In this document: piece by piece, positions 1-8,157 of the stretch
How positions within the stretch are numbered: position 1 is the stretch's first letter
Layout of the letters: each line of letters opens with the position of its first letter
Assembly: GCA_900618425.1 (NCBI GenBank)
Contig: UZAN01056242.1
Coordinates: 1 to 13,776, forward strand
Direction: 5' to 3'
Length of the DNA stretch: 13,776 bases
Source: Echinostoma caproni
Taxonomy: Eukaryota; Platyhelminthes; Trematoda; Plagiorchiida; Echinostomatidae
The notes under the pieces: model-generated
Database searches by the model: none
What the model saw: the letters and a program-made list of their open reading frames with translations, nothing else
What the model was told of the DNA's origin: nothing
Translations under genes and position numbers: made by a program

Positions 1-121
1 CGAATTGTCATTTGAAACTTAGCCAAATCCTCCATTACTCACATGAAAAAAAGAATGAATGAGGTTTTGTTATTTGGCATATGACTCACAATTACTTGTG
101 AGTAGTGTGGTGTTGGGCAAT

Positions 122-345
122 ATGTTTTTATTGATTTGAGCTGACTATCCTTCGGACTTCACTTTCACGCACAATCCTCAGTTCATCGACTCAACCATAC
201 ACTCGGAAACACTAGACTCGAGTTTCGCTCCTATTGGAGCTCATCAGTAGTGCATATCCACCGTTCCGTCCGGGTTTTGAACTCCGGACCCATCGCATGG
301 AAGGCCTGTGCGTTACCACTGGACCACTCAGCTCATACCACGGCT
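122..345 (-). mobile_element. tRNA-headed SINE with hammerhead body (SM-alpha-like)
   Basis: Read on the minus strand, this is a short retroelement with a tRNA-like head, a hammerhead ribozyme body and an A-rich tail. The head lies at about 260-341. An A-box-like stretch (TGAGCTGAGTGGTCC, 335-321) and a B-box-like stretch (GAGTTCAAAACCC, 284-272) give an internal RNA polymerase III promoter, and GCCTTCCATGC resembles a tRNA-Gly(TCC) anticodon loop, so a glycine tRNA ancestor is likely. GTCCGG and CCGGAC around the B box form a T-arm-like hairpin. The body continues into the hammerhead at 259-205 and then an unassigned tail ending near AATCAATAAAAA (about 137-126). The same order (pol III promoter, hammerhead, tail) is known from the schistosome SM-alpha family. 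The head does not fold into a proper acceptor stem, so it is not a working tRNA. Exact ends and target-site duplications are not clear. Confidence 0.8.
205..259 (-). ncRNA. Type I hammerhead ribozyme, minus-strand copy
   Basis: All invariant core elements are present. CTGATGA lies at 247-241. Stem II is GCTCC/GGAGC (240-236 with 231-227) closed by an AATA loop. GAAA is at 226-223. Stem III lies within the palindrome ACTCGAGT (223-216), and the cleavage triplet is GTC, with predicted self-cleavage between 215 and 214. Stem I is GCACTA (253-248) with TAGTGT (214-209), six pairs with one G-U, then an internal loop and an outer GGA/TCC helix. The internal loop is where natural hammerheads make tertiary contacts. 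Stem III is very short (three pairs and a 2-nt loop), a form known to cleave best as a dimer, here by pairing of the self-complementary octamer. It sits just downstream of the pol III-type head, so it would be transcribed with the SINE. Activity is inferred from structure only. Confidence 0.88.
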
Positions 346-364
346 GAACCGAATAGCCAACGAG

Positions 365-419
365 GGATATGCATTACTGATGAGCTCTAATAAGAGCGAA
401 ACTCGAGTCTAGTGTTTCC
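365..419 (+). ncRNA. Type I hammerhead ribozyme, plus-strand copy
   Basis: This is a second complete hammerhead, opposite in orientation to the one at 259-205. The core is CTGATGA 377-383 and GAAA 398-401. Stem II is GCTCT (384-388) with AGAGC (393-397) and an AATA loop. Stem III is formed from ACTCGAGT (401-408). The cleavage triplet is GTC, with cut predicted after 409. Stem I pairs GCATTA (371-376) with TAGTGT (410-415), two of the six pairs being G-U, followed by an internal loop and GGA (365-367) with TCC (417-419). No invariant core base is lost. No tRNA-like head precedes it on this strand, so its transcription would depend on a nearby promoter or read-through. Confidence 0.88.
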
Positions 420-473
420 GACTGTATGGTTGAATCGATGAACTGAGGGTTGTGTGTGAAGGTGAAGTCCGAA

Positions 474-1387
474 AGAGGTTTTGCTAGTTGTTTCACCATA
501 CGTCTTTTGATATTTTGTGTGATTTTAGCCTTTTTCTGAGGCGTAATAAGATGAACAATGAGACCATTTGAACCAGTACGTAACAAACGCTTTTGTTTGT
601 ATTTTATTTTGAAATGCGCATAATGGTGCTACACAATTTTGTTGAAAAACTAAACGTTTACGAGCATCGGGTGAGTACCACGCTGGAAGATTCGATTGGT
701 GGTTCACCTGAGGAACACTTTCGTATTCGGACATTTCGTGCATAAGGAAGCGATAATAATACTGATAGAAATGCATCCTACGATGGTTAAGAACAACACA
801 AATTCCATACAAAATTAATGAAGTGATAATGACCTAACTAGAATCGATACATGTGAATGTCTTTCTCCTATAGGCGTGGTGTGGCCACAACCTCGCCGGA
901 TTGGATTGTTTCTTGTGTTGTGCTCCACACTGCGGCCATCTAACCTCTAATTCACCTGCTACGTTTGTTCATGCATGTCTGCGCCCGTAGAAAGAGAAAA
1001 AACTGGTGACAGTCCAGATTTCCGCAAACATTTCGCATCAATTATTGATGCATTTTCAGTTGTGCAATGACTTTTACTTGTTCCGCTCATGACGCAACAG
1101 AAAGAAAAAGTAATGCAATTTGTGTCCCTTCTCTACAGGACCTGTCGAATTTGTGTGTATTTTGTCCAACTGCTTTCGCAGGTTACATTCAGTCTTCCAC
1201 GTGCACCATGAAATGATCATCGTTTTTTTCGAGTGAAACCTACGTGTAGTTTCGCACACTTTTTTCTGCGTTATACCTGTGACAGATTCATTTACTTTTG
1301 TGAGGAACACGAAAAGAAGTGTAGAATTTTGTCGAAACGGAATTACTGCTGGACATGTGCCATGAAAATATGGGGTAAGATGCATGC
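474..1387. other. Unannotated stretch, no recognised gene
   Basis: Only short open frames occur on either strand (the longest about 95-103 codons, around 525-812 and 1074-1385, minus), with no recognisable domain and low-complexity or AT-driven composition. No tRNA, simple repeat or transposon protein was recognised. Confidence 0.5.
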
Positions 1388-1545
1388 GATGGTGACCAAG
1401 TGGTCAGGTCACCAACTTGTGATCTATGAGTCCCGGGTTCGAACCGCTCCACCACCGCCCGTCTTCCCAGGCAGCCTTTGAATGGCCGCGGCCACCCTCC
1501 CTGAATATTGACTGTACGTTTGTATAATCAATAAATAAAATAGGA
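1388..1545 (+). mobile_element. tRNA-derived SINE with ATAAA tail
   Basis: A plus-strand SINE. An A-box-like block (TGGTGACCAAGTGGTCA, 1390-1406) is followed about 30 bases later by a perfect B-box (GGTTCGAACC, 1436-1445), the internal pol III promoter of a tRNA. The region after the B box does not complete a T arm or acceptor stem. It continues into a GC-rich body (about 1446-1505: CACCACCGCCCG, GGCCGCGGCC) and then an AT-rich end with AATCAATAAATAAAATAGG (1527-1545). This is the head-body-tail plan of a SINE and not of a tRNA gene. It has no hammerhead core, so it is a different family from the element at 122-345, although both tails contain AATCAATAAA. The parent tRNA is not clear to me. 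Target-site duplications were not identified. Confidence 0.72.
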
Positions 1546-3249
1546 AGTGAAAAGACATTAGCATTATTAATATGCATGCTTTGTTCCAAATTGGTTGTTG
1601 CGAAAGTGTCAATAACGTTTGTGCTCTGGAATGGTCGGATTGCAACATTGTGTTGGGGGGTAGGGGGTGGAACTGATAAGCATATTGCGAAAATGTATCA
1701 CCAGGCCACAATTATATTCACCAAAGAAAAGAGATTGTTTAGCTATGAACTAATTTTGCTTGTGAGAATGCACACAGAAGAGTGAACAAACTCGGTTGTT
1801 TCGGTTTGGGTGATCATAAAAACGTTTAGCCCAAAAATATAACCCCGACTGTCCTCCACATCTCGGGGCAATCGGAGTTGTATAAATTGAAGGTATCGTG
1901 TAGTCTACTTGGACTGTGCACAAGAGAAGACAGATTTTTTGCAAAAATACCGAAGACTAATTCAGCTTTGCAGAGTTTTAGAGAGTTTTAGTCAATGGAT
2001 TGCATATGGAACACAAAAATGCCAAAACAAATGCACACTATTTTACAGTATTTCAGAAAGTTTCAGTTGTGGGCAGAGTAACAGGTGAGCCTGAGTGTTT
2101 GCCTGCGCGAATGGTTTTTGATATTTAGGCCATGAGGTTGTAGATGCGAAATTTTTCGGCTTTAGTTGTGGTCAGTGGAAGATCTTACAGCTCGTCTATG
2201 CACAACTCTCTAAGCAGCTTTCGTGGCGGGAAGTGGCATACTAAGATTATCTGATTGTCCCGAAATTCAATCATTAAACTTCAACTGGGTTTTATATGTG
2301 CTGAAATGTGCAATCTATCAGTTGCCACCAACTAATTCAATATTTTTAAAAACAGTGTGTTATGCTTGATGAACAATTAGTGGTTTCACAGTTATTTCAG
2401 TCAGCTGTACTAAAATAATTATACCTCGGTCATTTTGAAATCAGTCGTACGTACGCAACGACTGGAAGTTATGTATACCAGTTAAAATTGAGTAGGACAT
2501 TTTTTCAATTCCATATGTTGGATGTGAATGACTCCGGCACCAGTTCATTCTACAAATTGTTACAGTTTACGATGTTCTGTATGTCAAATGACATTCACCA
2601 TGTCCTGTTTCTTAGCTTATCAACTGAAATCCAACAACACAATTAAACGTCAACTCAATACGTCAAAGGGGAAGGTAAAAATCAACTTCCCGAAATGGCG
2701 TTTTTCTCCTCACGCACTAATTATCCCCTAGAACCAACTACTTCTGGTAACCACTGGTGAGCCCGCGATGCCTTGATTCGAACCGCACAAGTGATTGCTA
2801 ATTTTACAAACCATTACGAGCACTAGCATCAGAATGCAAAAATTTGAGATAGTGGACCAACTGGTTACACTAAAGGTTTGCAGCGAGCTGGAAAGCTGGC
2901 TTCTTAGATGGATGGTGAGACGAGATAGATCAGTCGTATGAAAAGTGAAAATATAATTTAGATTGTTGTATCCCGATCGGAAGAAAGACGAGCCACGGAG
3001 CGTGAACGCGCTTAGTGCAGTTATGGCGAATCAATTTTAAAAAGGTACGATAGAAAAATAATTTATAAAACACGGTTGTTGAACATTCAAGAAGGTGAAA
3101 TAAAAACCAATCAGTCATGTGGGGCCCTGCGCTAGTCGCGCCGATCTGATTTTCAATCTCACTATAACAGTAATACGAGAAGAAAAAACAGAAGATTCTA
3201 ACTTATGCAACGATCGAGACGTTTTTGGATCCGTTTTACGTTTGATCAA
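1546..3249. other. Unannotated stretch, no recognised gene
   Basis: AT-rich sequence with only short open frames (up to 69 codons at 1576-1785 plus). A small tandem of AGAGTTTTAG lies near 1972-1990. A B-box-like GATTCGAACCGC occurs near 2773-2784. No protein domain or RNA gene was recognised. A 77-codon frame at 3119-3352 plus overlaps the dispersed repeat that follows and resembles nothing I know. Confidence 0.5.
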
Positions 3250-3545
3250 GAGCATTTTAAGTAGTCAAGCGGTTCAAGTCAATTTTCCTTTGTCAATCAG
3301 ATATCGAGAAGAACAGCTCACAGTTAATTTGTCGAACGAATTCGTCATCTAAAAGAACAATTCATACACCGAACCTCCGAGGTCAATGAGGTTGGATATA
3401 AAATCTTAGTCAAACAACAAAGAAAGGAACCAATGACTTTTGATAACAGTTGGCAGAATAATGCAATTATGGCGATGTTTTCATCGATGCTAGATTGCGA
3501 CACAGGGACAAATAAAATGCGTACATAACGCACGGCTAAATTTAG
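3250..3545 (-). repeat. Unnamed dispersed repeat, copy A
   Basis: The minus strand here aligns over about 250 bases with the plus strand at 5800-6055. Shared blocks include CTGTGTCGCAAT followed by TAGCAT and GATGAA, a block around CCAA-CTCAT, and an outer block where GACTTGAACCGCTTGACTAC matches its diverged partner. By eye the identity is roughly 70 percent with small gaps, and copy A has about 50 extra bases near 3300-3350. An 81-codon minus-strand frame (3590-3345) runs through it, but the frame is not kept in the other copy, so the conserved signal is nucleotide and not obviously protein. The family is unknown to me. Confidence 0.6.
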
Positions 3546-3611
3546 CACAGACTCCGTATTCAGGTTAGAATTTTGTGCTGAGGTTGACATTTGAAGGGCT
3601 TATTCATACCT

Positions 3612-3643
3612 GTAGTAGTAGTAGTAGTGGTAGTAGTAGTAGT
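3612..3643. repeat. (TAG)n trinucleotide microsatellite
   Basis: About ten TAG/GTA units interrupted by one TGG. It lies between repeat copy A and the LTR. No function is suggested. Confidence 0.9.
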
Positions 3644-3815
3644 GTTATAATTCCAGAAGGCGGTGTTGGTCGAGGATAGTTATGTATTGCCGATAGCGGT
3701 CAGGACATGCTTGGATTGTCATTCATGGGACAAAGTATCTCATTTGGAACAAGCTTGCTGAATTCCTGCGAACACATAGGATATGCAGTGTAAAGGTCCA
3801 CTAACAAATGCACAT

Positions 3816-3942
3816 TGTTGTGTTCACCGTATTAAACAGAAACAGTTTGCTCCAACAGGTCTTGTTCACTTTTTATTGTTGAAAGAAACCGTTGGTCGCA
3901 TCTTTTCGCATACTATTCACAAGTGAGTAGTATCTCACAACA
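3816..3942 (-). repeat. Probable 3' LTR, 127 bp
   Basis: On the minus strand this stretch starts TGTTGTGAG and ends GAACACAACA. The termini TGTTGTG and CACAACA are perfect 7-bp inverted repeats with the canonical TG...CA ends of an LTR. A polyadenylation-type AATAAAA lies inside (near 3868-3875). The element immediately upstream on this strand is a purine-rich tract (TGAGGGAGGTG), the expected neighbour of a 3' LTR. At 127 bp it is short for an LTR but within the known range. No second LTR copy is visible in the window, so identity cannot be confirmed by pairing. Confidence 0.6.
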
Positions 3943-3953
3943 CACCTCCCTCA
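3943..3953 (-). other. Polypurine tract next to the LTR
   Basis: Minus-strand TGAGGGAGGTG lies directly before the LTR start. In LTR retrotransposons this tract survives RNase H and primes plus-strand DNA synthesis, so its position supports the LTR call and its orientation. Confidence 0.55.
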
Positions 3954-4164
3954 GCGAAAATGAACTCTGCATGCAGCGAGCAATGAGTTCTTTCTTTTGA
4001 GAGTTCGAACGTATTCGTAGTTGGTTGATAGATTCTTGTGGCTTCATGATTTATCTTTGGTGACCCGACCAGTAGGTTAATTTCTGATGACCTTTTGGCT
4101 TACAGCTCTGGTCCCGGCACCATCTATCGTGTTCACCTTGATGCACACCTCTGTCGTCACTTAT

Positions 4165-4689
4165 CTAATGAAATATGTTCATTAGGATCATCTTTATTTG
4201 AATTCCACATGAACTTTGCCATCTAGAGAGTAAATTCGCTGCTTCAGGGTCACCTATATGTCCTCCAAAGTGATGATTGTACTCTGATTCCGACACTTTC
4301 AGAAGTGTGCTTGGTTTCCGTTTCAAAGGCATTCTTAACTTACTTATAGTTACGCTTTGCGATCTATCAGCATTTTCCTTGTCCGTCGTGTTCTTAACAG
4401 AGAATGTCCGATTTGCTGCGCTGTCAGCTTGCGGCTCGTGTACGTTAACTGTCTTCTCCGTCTTATTTGAGGCTTCTAATGACTCGGTTGCCTGAATTTC
4501 TGCTATGTAAGCCACAGAACATGTGTCAGACAAACATGGCACTCTCTTATCCACCATCTTCATAGGGTTCTGGACTGAAGAATGATAATTTGTTCCGCAG
4601 GGAGCCTTGTCCGAGGATAACGAAACGAAATCAGGGGTTCTCTCAGGAACAACTTGCGCTGTGTTCCGGGGCCATTTTTCCACCAGCAC
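4165..4689 (-). pseudogene. Open linker region downstream of gag, 174 codons
   Basis: A minus-strand frame open for about 174 codons, unusually long for this window. The product is hydrophilic, rich in Ser, Thr, Asn, Lys and Glu, with a basic patch near its C-terminal third (MPLKRKP). I recognise no domain. It lies just after gag in the same orientation. A different frame at its upstream edge (4688-4647) reads C-W-W-K-N-G-P-G-T-Q-R-K-L-F, which has the spacing of a CCHC zinc knuckle (C1, position 4, G8, position 9, position 14) but keeps only the first Cys and the Gly. That may be a decayed nucleocapsid knuckle. The frame starts at GTG with a stop just upstream, so it is probably a continuation of a frameshifted polyprotein and not an independent gene. 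A host exon cannot be excluded. Confidence 0.4.
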
Positions 4690-4745
4690 TCTGGATCTTC
4701 GAGCTCAAAATCCTCATTTTTGAGTGCTCTCCGGTTGAAATCGGT

Positions 4746-5305
4746 TCAGATCGCTGCAACCTTCGTTAGTTTCTTGAGAGTTACCGTGCTTCCATTTGGC
4801 TGGTGTCCAGGGTCTTTGATTGACTGGACAGCTGTGACTTTCTTCCAGGTGAATTCCCTCAGGATATTCTCCAGTTTGAGAGCATCCATGATTTTCTCGG
4901 TATTTATTATCCATGTCTTTTCCCGCAAGTCCTCTGGCAGGCTCTTTATGAAGCGAACGAGCAGTAATTCCAAACGACATCATCCAACGTTGGGAGCGCT
5001 CGATCCAGCAGGATGCGCAGGGACAGCGTGCGACAGGGGGACTGCGCCAGCTCCGAGCTGCGCCATCTGGAAGCTCCGCAACGCCCGANCAACACTGTCC
5101 GCCCCCGGCCTTTGAGAAGCGCTCGGAGGGCCGTCAACCTGCCCCGGTCCGACCGTATTCCCGCCAGCTTCGTGACGTCCTCGAACTCCTCCAGGAACGT
5201 TCGCCCTACCCTTTCGTGCTGCCCACCTTGCCCGTCTATGTCCGACACGTAGTAACGGTATCCGAAAACGTCAAAATTTGCACCTGTCTGATTCAGGTGA
5301 TGTTA
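4746..5305 (-). pseudogene. Frameshifted gag of an LTR retrotransposon
   Basis: The capsid-like part of a retrotransposon Gag, readable in pieces in three frames. Segment one (5197-5090) contains FLEEFEDVTKLAG and ALRALLKGRGRTVL, the usual Gag pattern of an amphipathic helix followed by a leucine-rich GRA-type helix. It is interrupted by the N at 5089. Segment two (5078-5022, another frame) contains FQMAQLGAGAVPLSHAV. Segment three (5026-4967, first frame) contains LSLRILLDRALPTLD. Segment four (4973-4746, third frame) contains ELLLVRFIKSLPEDLREK. In order these follow the retrotransposon Gag domain, but about 40 residues seem missing at the N. The first frame is open upstream to a TAA near 5305, without an ATG. 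The protein would assemble the particle that packages element RNA; this copy cannot make it. Confidence 0.72.
5089..5089. other. Ambiguous base (N) inside the gag remnant
   Basis: A single N falls exactly where the Gag reading frame breaks and where roughly 40 expected residues are absent. It may mark a collapsed or unsized assembly gap. Unlike the N at 8843, its flanks are not duplicated. Confidence 0.7.
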
Positions 5306-5799
5306 AATAATGTGTAGCGAGATTGGTGATCTACACACAAATGATAAGATTGAAAGGCGGTGTGCATGGGTGCAGGAGACGTCGGAAGATGTGCAATGCA
5401 AATTCATCCTTCGGACCAACTGTCAGTTCAAACCCTCTCACAGTTTTTTAAGGAACCCAAGTAAAATAATTGTATAAAAGTACTTGTGCATGTAAAAGTT
5501 TCCTGCTTTCGATCCACAAATTCATGTTGCATTCAACCGAAGATAATTTCCAAACCAACGAATTTACCGCCACTGTGATGGAGCTTGGAGCTCAGTAATT
5601 TGGTGGGTTTGATCACTCATTCATTCCGAGTTACAATGTTTTGAAATTGTTTTCGTGAAGTAAAAGAAGCATTCTATGTTAGCTGAAAAACATAACAAAC
5701 TGAACGGAGAGGATCACATTCATTCAGTGAAGTGAGATCCCTTTGGTGCACTTCTTCTGCAAACACCAAAGAAGTTTGAAAAATTTATCTCTTACGCTA

Positions 5800-6055
5800 G
5801 CATTAACCACAAGCAACGTGCGTATTTTATCTCTGTCTCTGTGTCGCAATGTAGCATTGATGAAGAACAGGCTTTATTTTCATTATTCCAATGGCCACCA
5901 TCAAAACGCATTGATTCCCACCGTTGTTGTTCTATTGAGATGTAATATCCAATCTCATCGGTTATTGACTACGGAGGTAGAGTGTATAACTTGTTGTTGA
6001 TTTATTTTGATAGCTGGCAAATGAGGAATATTGGGTTCAAACTATTGATTACTCA
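5800..6055 (+). repeat. Unnamed dispersed repeat, copy B
   Basis: Partner of the minus-strand copy at 3250-3545, in inverted orientation. The best-matching part is 5820-5995. The match continues after a gap at about 6013-6055 (GGCAAATGAGGAATATTGGG onwards). An 85-codon frame (5743-6000) crosses it but shares only a few residues (VRIL near its middle, TEV-C near its end) with the frame in copy A, because small indels shift the frame between them. No protein family was recognised. Confidence 0.6.
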
Positions 6056-8157
6056 AAACCTTCTAGCCGAGAAATGCTGGTGATTAGACGATAGACGGTT
6101 CACAATAACTAGTATTAAGTGAGGAAGCGCGCGCGCGCGGGGGGGGAGAGAGAATAGCTTCTTTGATGACAGTTGGTGGAAGCGAACCTAACGTGAAGAA
6201 AATGGAAATTACGCCAAATTGGAGAAATTCATTAAAAAAAGGTGAAATACACGTTCACCTGGAGTAGTTATGGAAATTTTGAAAAAAGGTGAAGGTTATC
6301 ATTTGGTTTTTTTCACTGTTGTACCCGCATTGTAAGTATTGGGATGCTTGGCTGTTTCATCGATAAAATGTTTGCAAACAGGAATGTATTGAGATGTTTC
6401 TACGTCTCGGAAGCATCAAAAACAGACTTCCACCGAACTTTTTGAATCACCTTGGTGATGCTGTTGCTTTGTGATGAGAGCTCAAATCATGCCGCAGCTC
6501 ACTCGCCTCAGAGTCACGTGATCCGTCGACCTCGCAATCGATCTTATCAGTAATGACAGACCTAATGCTTATTGATCGGTACTTCACTCATTGACCCTGT
6601 AAATCGTGTTGACACCATTACACTGACTTGTTTTCGTCTCAAACCAGGGGTGTACAGTTATCTTCTTTTCTTTTTTCACACTTTACACCTATTGGTTGCT
6701 CCCGTTATGCGGGCTACTAACTACCACTTTCAATGCCCGAATGACTCACATATTTTTCATTTGTTCACCATTAGCGGTCGAGATTATGGTTTGGGATTCG
6801 AACAGAATAGGCACGAATGAGTCATCACCCAAACCGTGCCACCTGTTATGATCACGTGGTATTCATTTAGAACGCGGGTCAGTCGATTCTGACAATAAAT
6901 TAGGATTATAAAATGTTCAGTGAAGAAATCGGAAATTCATTATATCACAAATAAAATTCTCTTTTCGACGGGAAAGCGAACAATGGAAATTAAATAAATG
7001 GATTTCTGATAGCGGGCAAACATGAAATCTCTAAATCGGATTCATGGCCCGTAGATTACAAAAATTCACCAGGAAGCTCAAGTCAATTTGCAAGAGGCCA
7101 CTAATTACAACCCCCCACTCGAGGTTTTATTCTATCCAAGTAATTTGATCAATTAAATATGCTTAGCTGAGTGATACATCGTGTTTTTCACGGAAGCAAT
7201 GTACCTCTGATGATATTCGCACCAGTGCACAAATTCTACTTCAAAAATTGTGAAAATTTGCTTACCACCGCACTTAATTTGATGGATATGTTTTCCGGAT
7301 GATAGACGGATATCGGTTCGCAAACTTTTATCACCGGTCGAGATGACATCTTCAGTGCTTGCCCTAAGGCGGTGTTCTGCTTTTGTTCGTTCAGTTGTAT
7401 AGCTTCCTAGTTTACCAGGGGCGCGGGAGGGAGGAGGGTTATTAACCCTATTATTCTCTCTCTAGTTCGTCGTTGTATTATTACGGGCGGGGTTGGTCTT
7501 CTTTGGTTCAGTCATTTGGTCCCGATGTAATTTCGTGTTTGCGTTTTCTACGATTAATCGTTTCGGTGTGTCTGCTCACGGAGTTAGTTGAACTTTAAAC
7601 CTCGAGAAGTTTATCTGGTGTGATTTGATCTGGCTTGATTACCGATTTCTGTCAATCCAAAGTCAAACGTGTTCTGCTCGATCATTAAGAAGTGCAAAAG
7701 CATGACTGGGTTCAACCTCCTAATTGTTATATGTCGTTCACGGATTCATGTTGTTAATGCCGTTTACGCTTGCCTGATCGAGTGTTTTGCAGAAGCTTAT
7801 TGTCTAGAATCACACGGGTGACTGTTACACCCAAGGACCATAGGACTGAGAAATCAGGTCACGTCGAGCCCCGAAAACGGACCAAAGGAACCAACCTGAG
7901 AAAGCGGAACACCCCACCTCATGGGCTAATCCAGCGACGAACGGGAAGTAAGAAGACAGTGAACCAAAACGCCCACCAACAAGAGGAAGCAGAGCATCAC
8001 TGTAATACAATCTCCGTCGAGGATAAAAGGTACAGTCACCCACAAAATGTGAGGTACAACGACGTGAGGAAGGTTGCGTGATAATGTGAAAAGGAGTGCC
8101 GTTTATTTTGGGTTCGTAGTGTTCCGAGTATACAAAAGTTTATAAAGACATTTGGCT
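6056..8157. other. Unannotated stretch, no recognised gene
   Basis: No gene recognised. The longest open frame is 7770-8081 plus (103 codons), whose product is very basic and has no motif I know; an overlapping 72-codon minus-strand frame (8043-7825) is equally unrecognised. A GA/GC-rich low-complexity tract is listed separately. A purine-rich GGGAGGGAGGAGGG lies near 7425-7440. Confidence 0.5.
6127..6153. repeat. (GC)n-G8-(GA)n low-complexity tract
   Basis: Six GC dinucleotides run into a homopolymer of eight G and then GA repeats. Alternating GC can adopt Z-DNA and the G run is prone to slippage and sequencing error. It lies just past repeat copy B. Confidence 0.9.

Larger units (their letters stand above)
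151..473. repeat. Near-perfect inverted repeat, 109-bp arms
   Basis: Bases 151-259 are the reverse complement of 365-473 with no gaps and 8 mismatches in 109. The 105-bp spacer (260-364) is the tRNA-like head. Each arm holds a whole hammerhead plus about 54 bases of downstream body. Similarity stops sharply at 150/474, inside the SINE body, so this is a partial duplication and not two full SINEs meeting head to head. A transcript crossing both arms on either strand could form a long hairpin that competes with ribozyme folding. Origin by snap-back copying or by nested insertion is inference. Confidence 0.93.
3816..5305 (-). mobile_element. Internally deleted Ty3/gypsy-like LTR retrotransposon
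   Basis: On the minus strand, a decayed gag (about 5305-4746) is followed by an open linker (4689-4165), about 200 unassigned bases, a polypurine tract and an LTR. I see no protease, reverse transcriptase, RNase H or integrase between gag and the LTR, and no matching 5' LTR upstream of gag to about 5800. It is therefore a defective element: pol was lost by internal deletion, or gag and LTR fragments were brought together by rearrangement. The gag block is far more GC-rich than its surroundings, consistent with an inserted element. Assignment to the Ty3/gypsy group rests on gag resemblance alone and is inference. Confidence 0.65.

Noticed and set aside
260..341. A functional tRNA-Gly(TCC) gene on the minus strand
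   Set aside because: Anticodon-loop and T-arm resemblance is good, but no acceptor stem pairs and the sequence continues straight into the hammerhead, so it is a SINE head.
525..812. 95-codon minus-strand frame as a gene
   Set aside because: No recognisable domain; low-complexity aromatic composition typical of AT-rich noncoding DNA.
4080..4090. Other CTGATGA core matches (near 4085, 7206, 10057, 10283, 12130)
   Set aside because: None is followed by a stem II hairpin and GAAA at the right spacing, so they are chance heptamers and not hammerheads.
4068..4150. Possible start of a retroviral-type protease after the linker
   Set aside because: The minus-strand reading around VCIKVNTIDGAG is only loosely similar and has no DTG/DSG catalytic triad; it is interrupted by stops.
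5990..6000. TTGTTGTTG as a missing 5' LTR end
   Set aside because: Surrounding bases do not match the 3816-3942 LTR, so no second LTR copy is supported.
7770..8081. 103-codon basic open frame as a gene
   Set aside because: Length is within chance for this window, both strands are open here, and no domain, promoter or splice context supports it.
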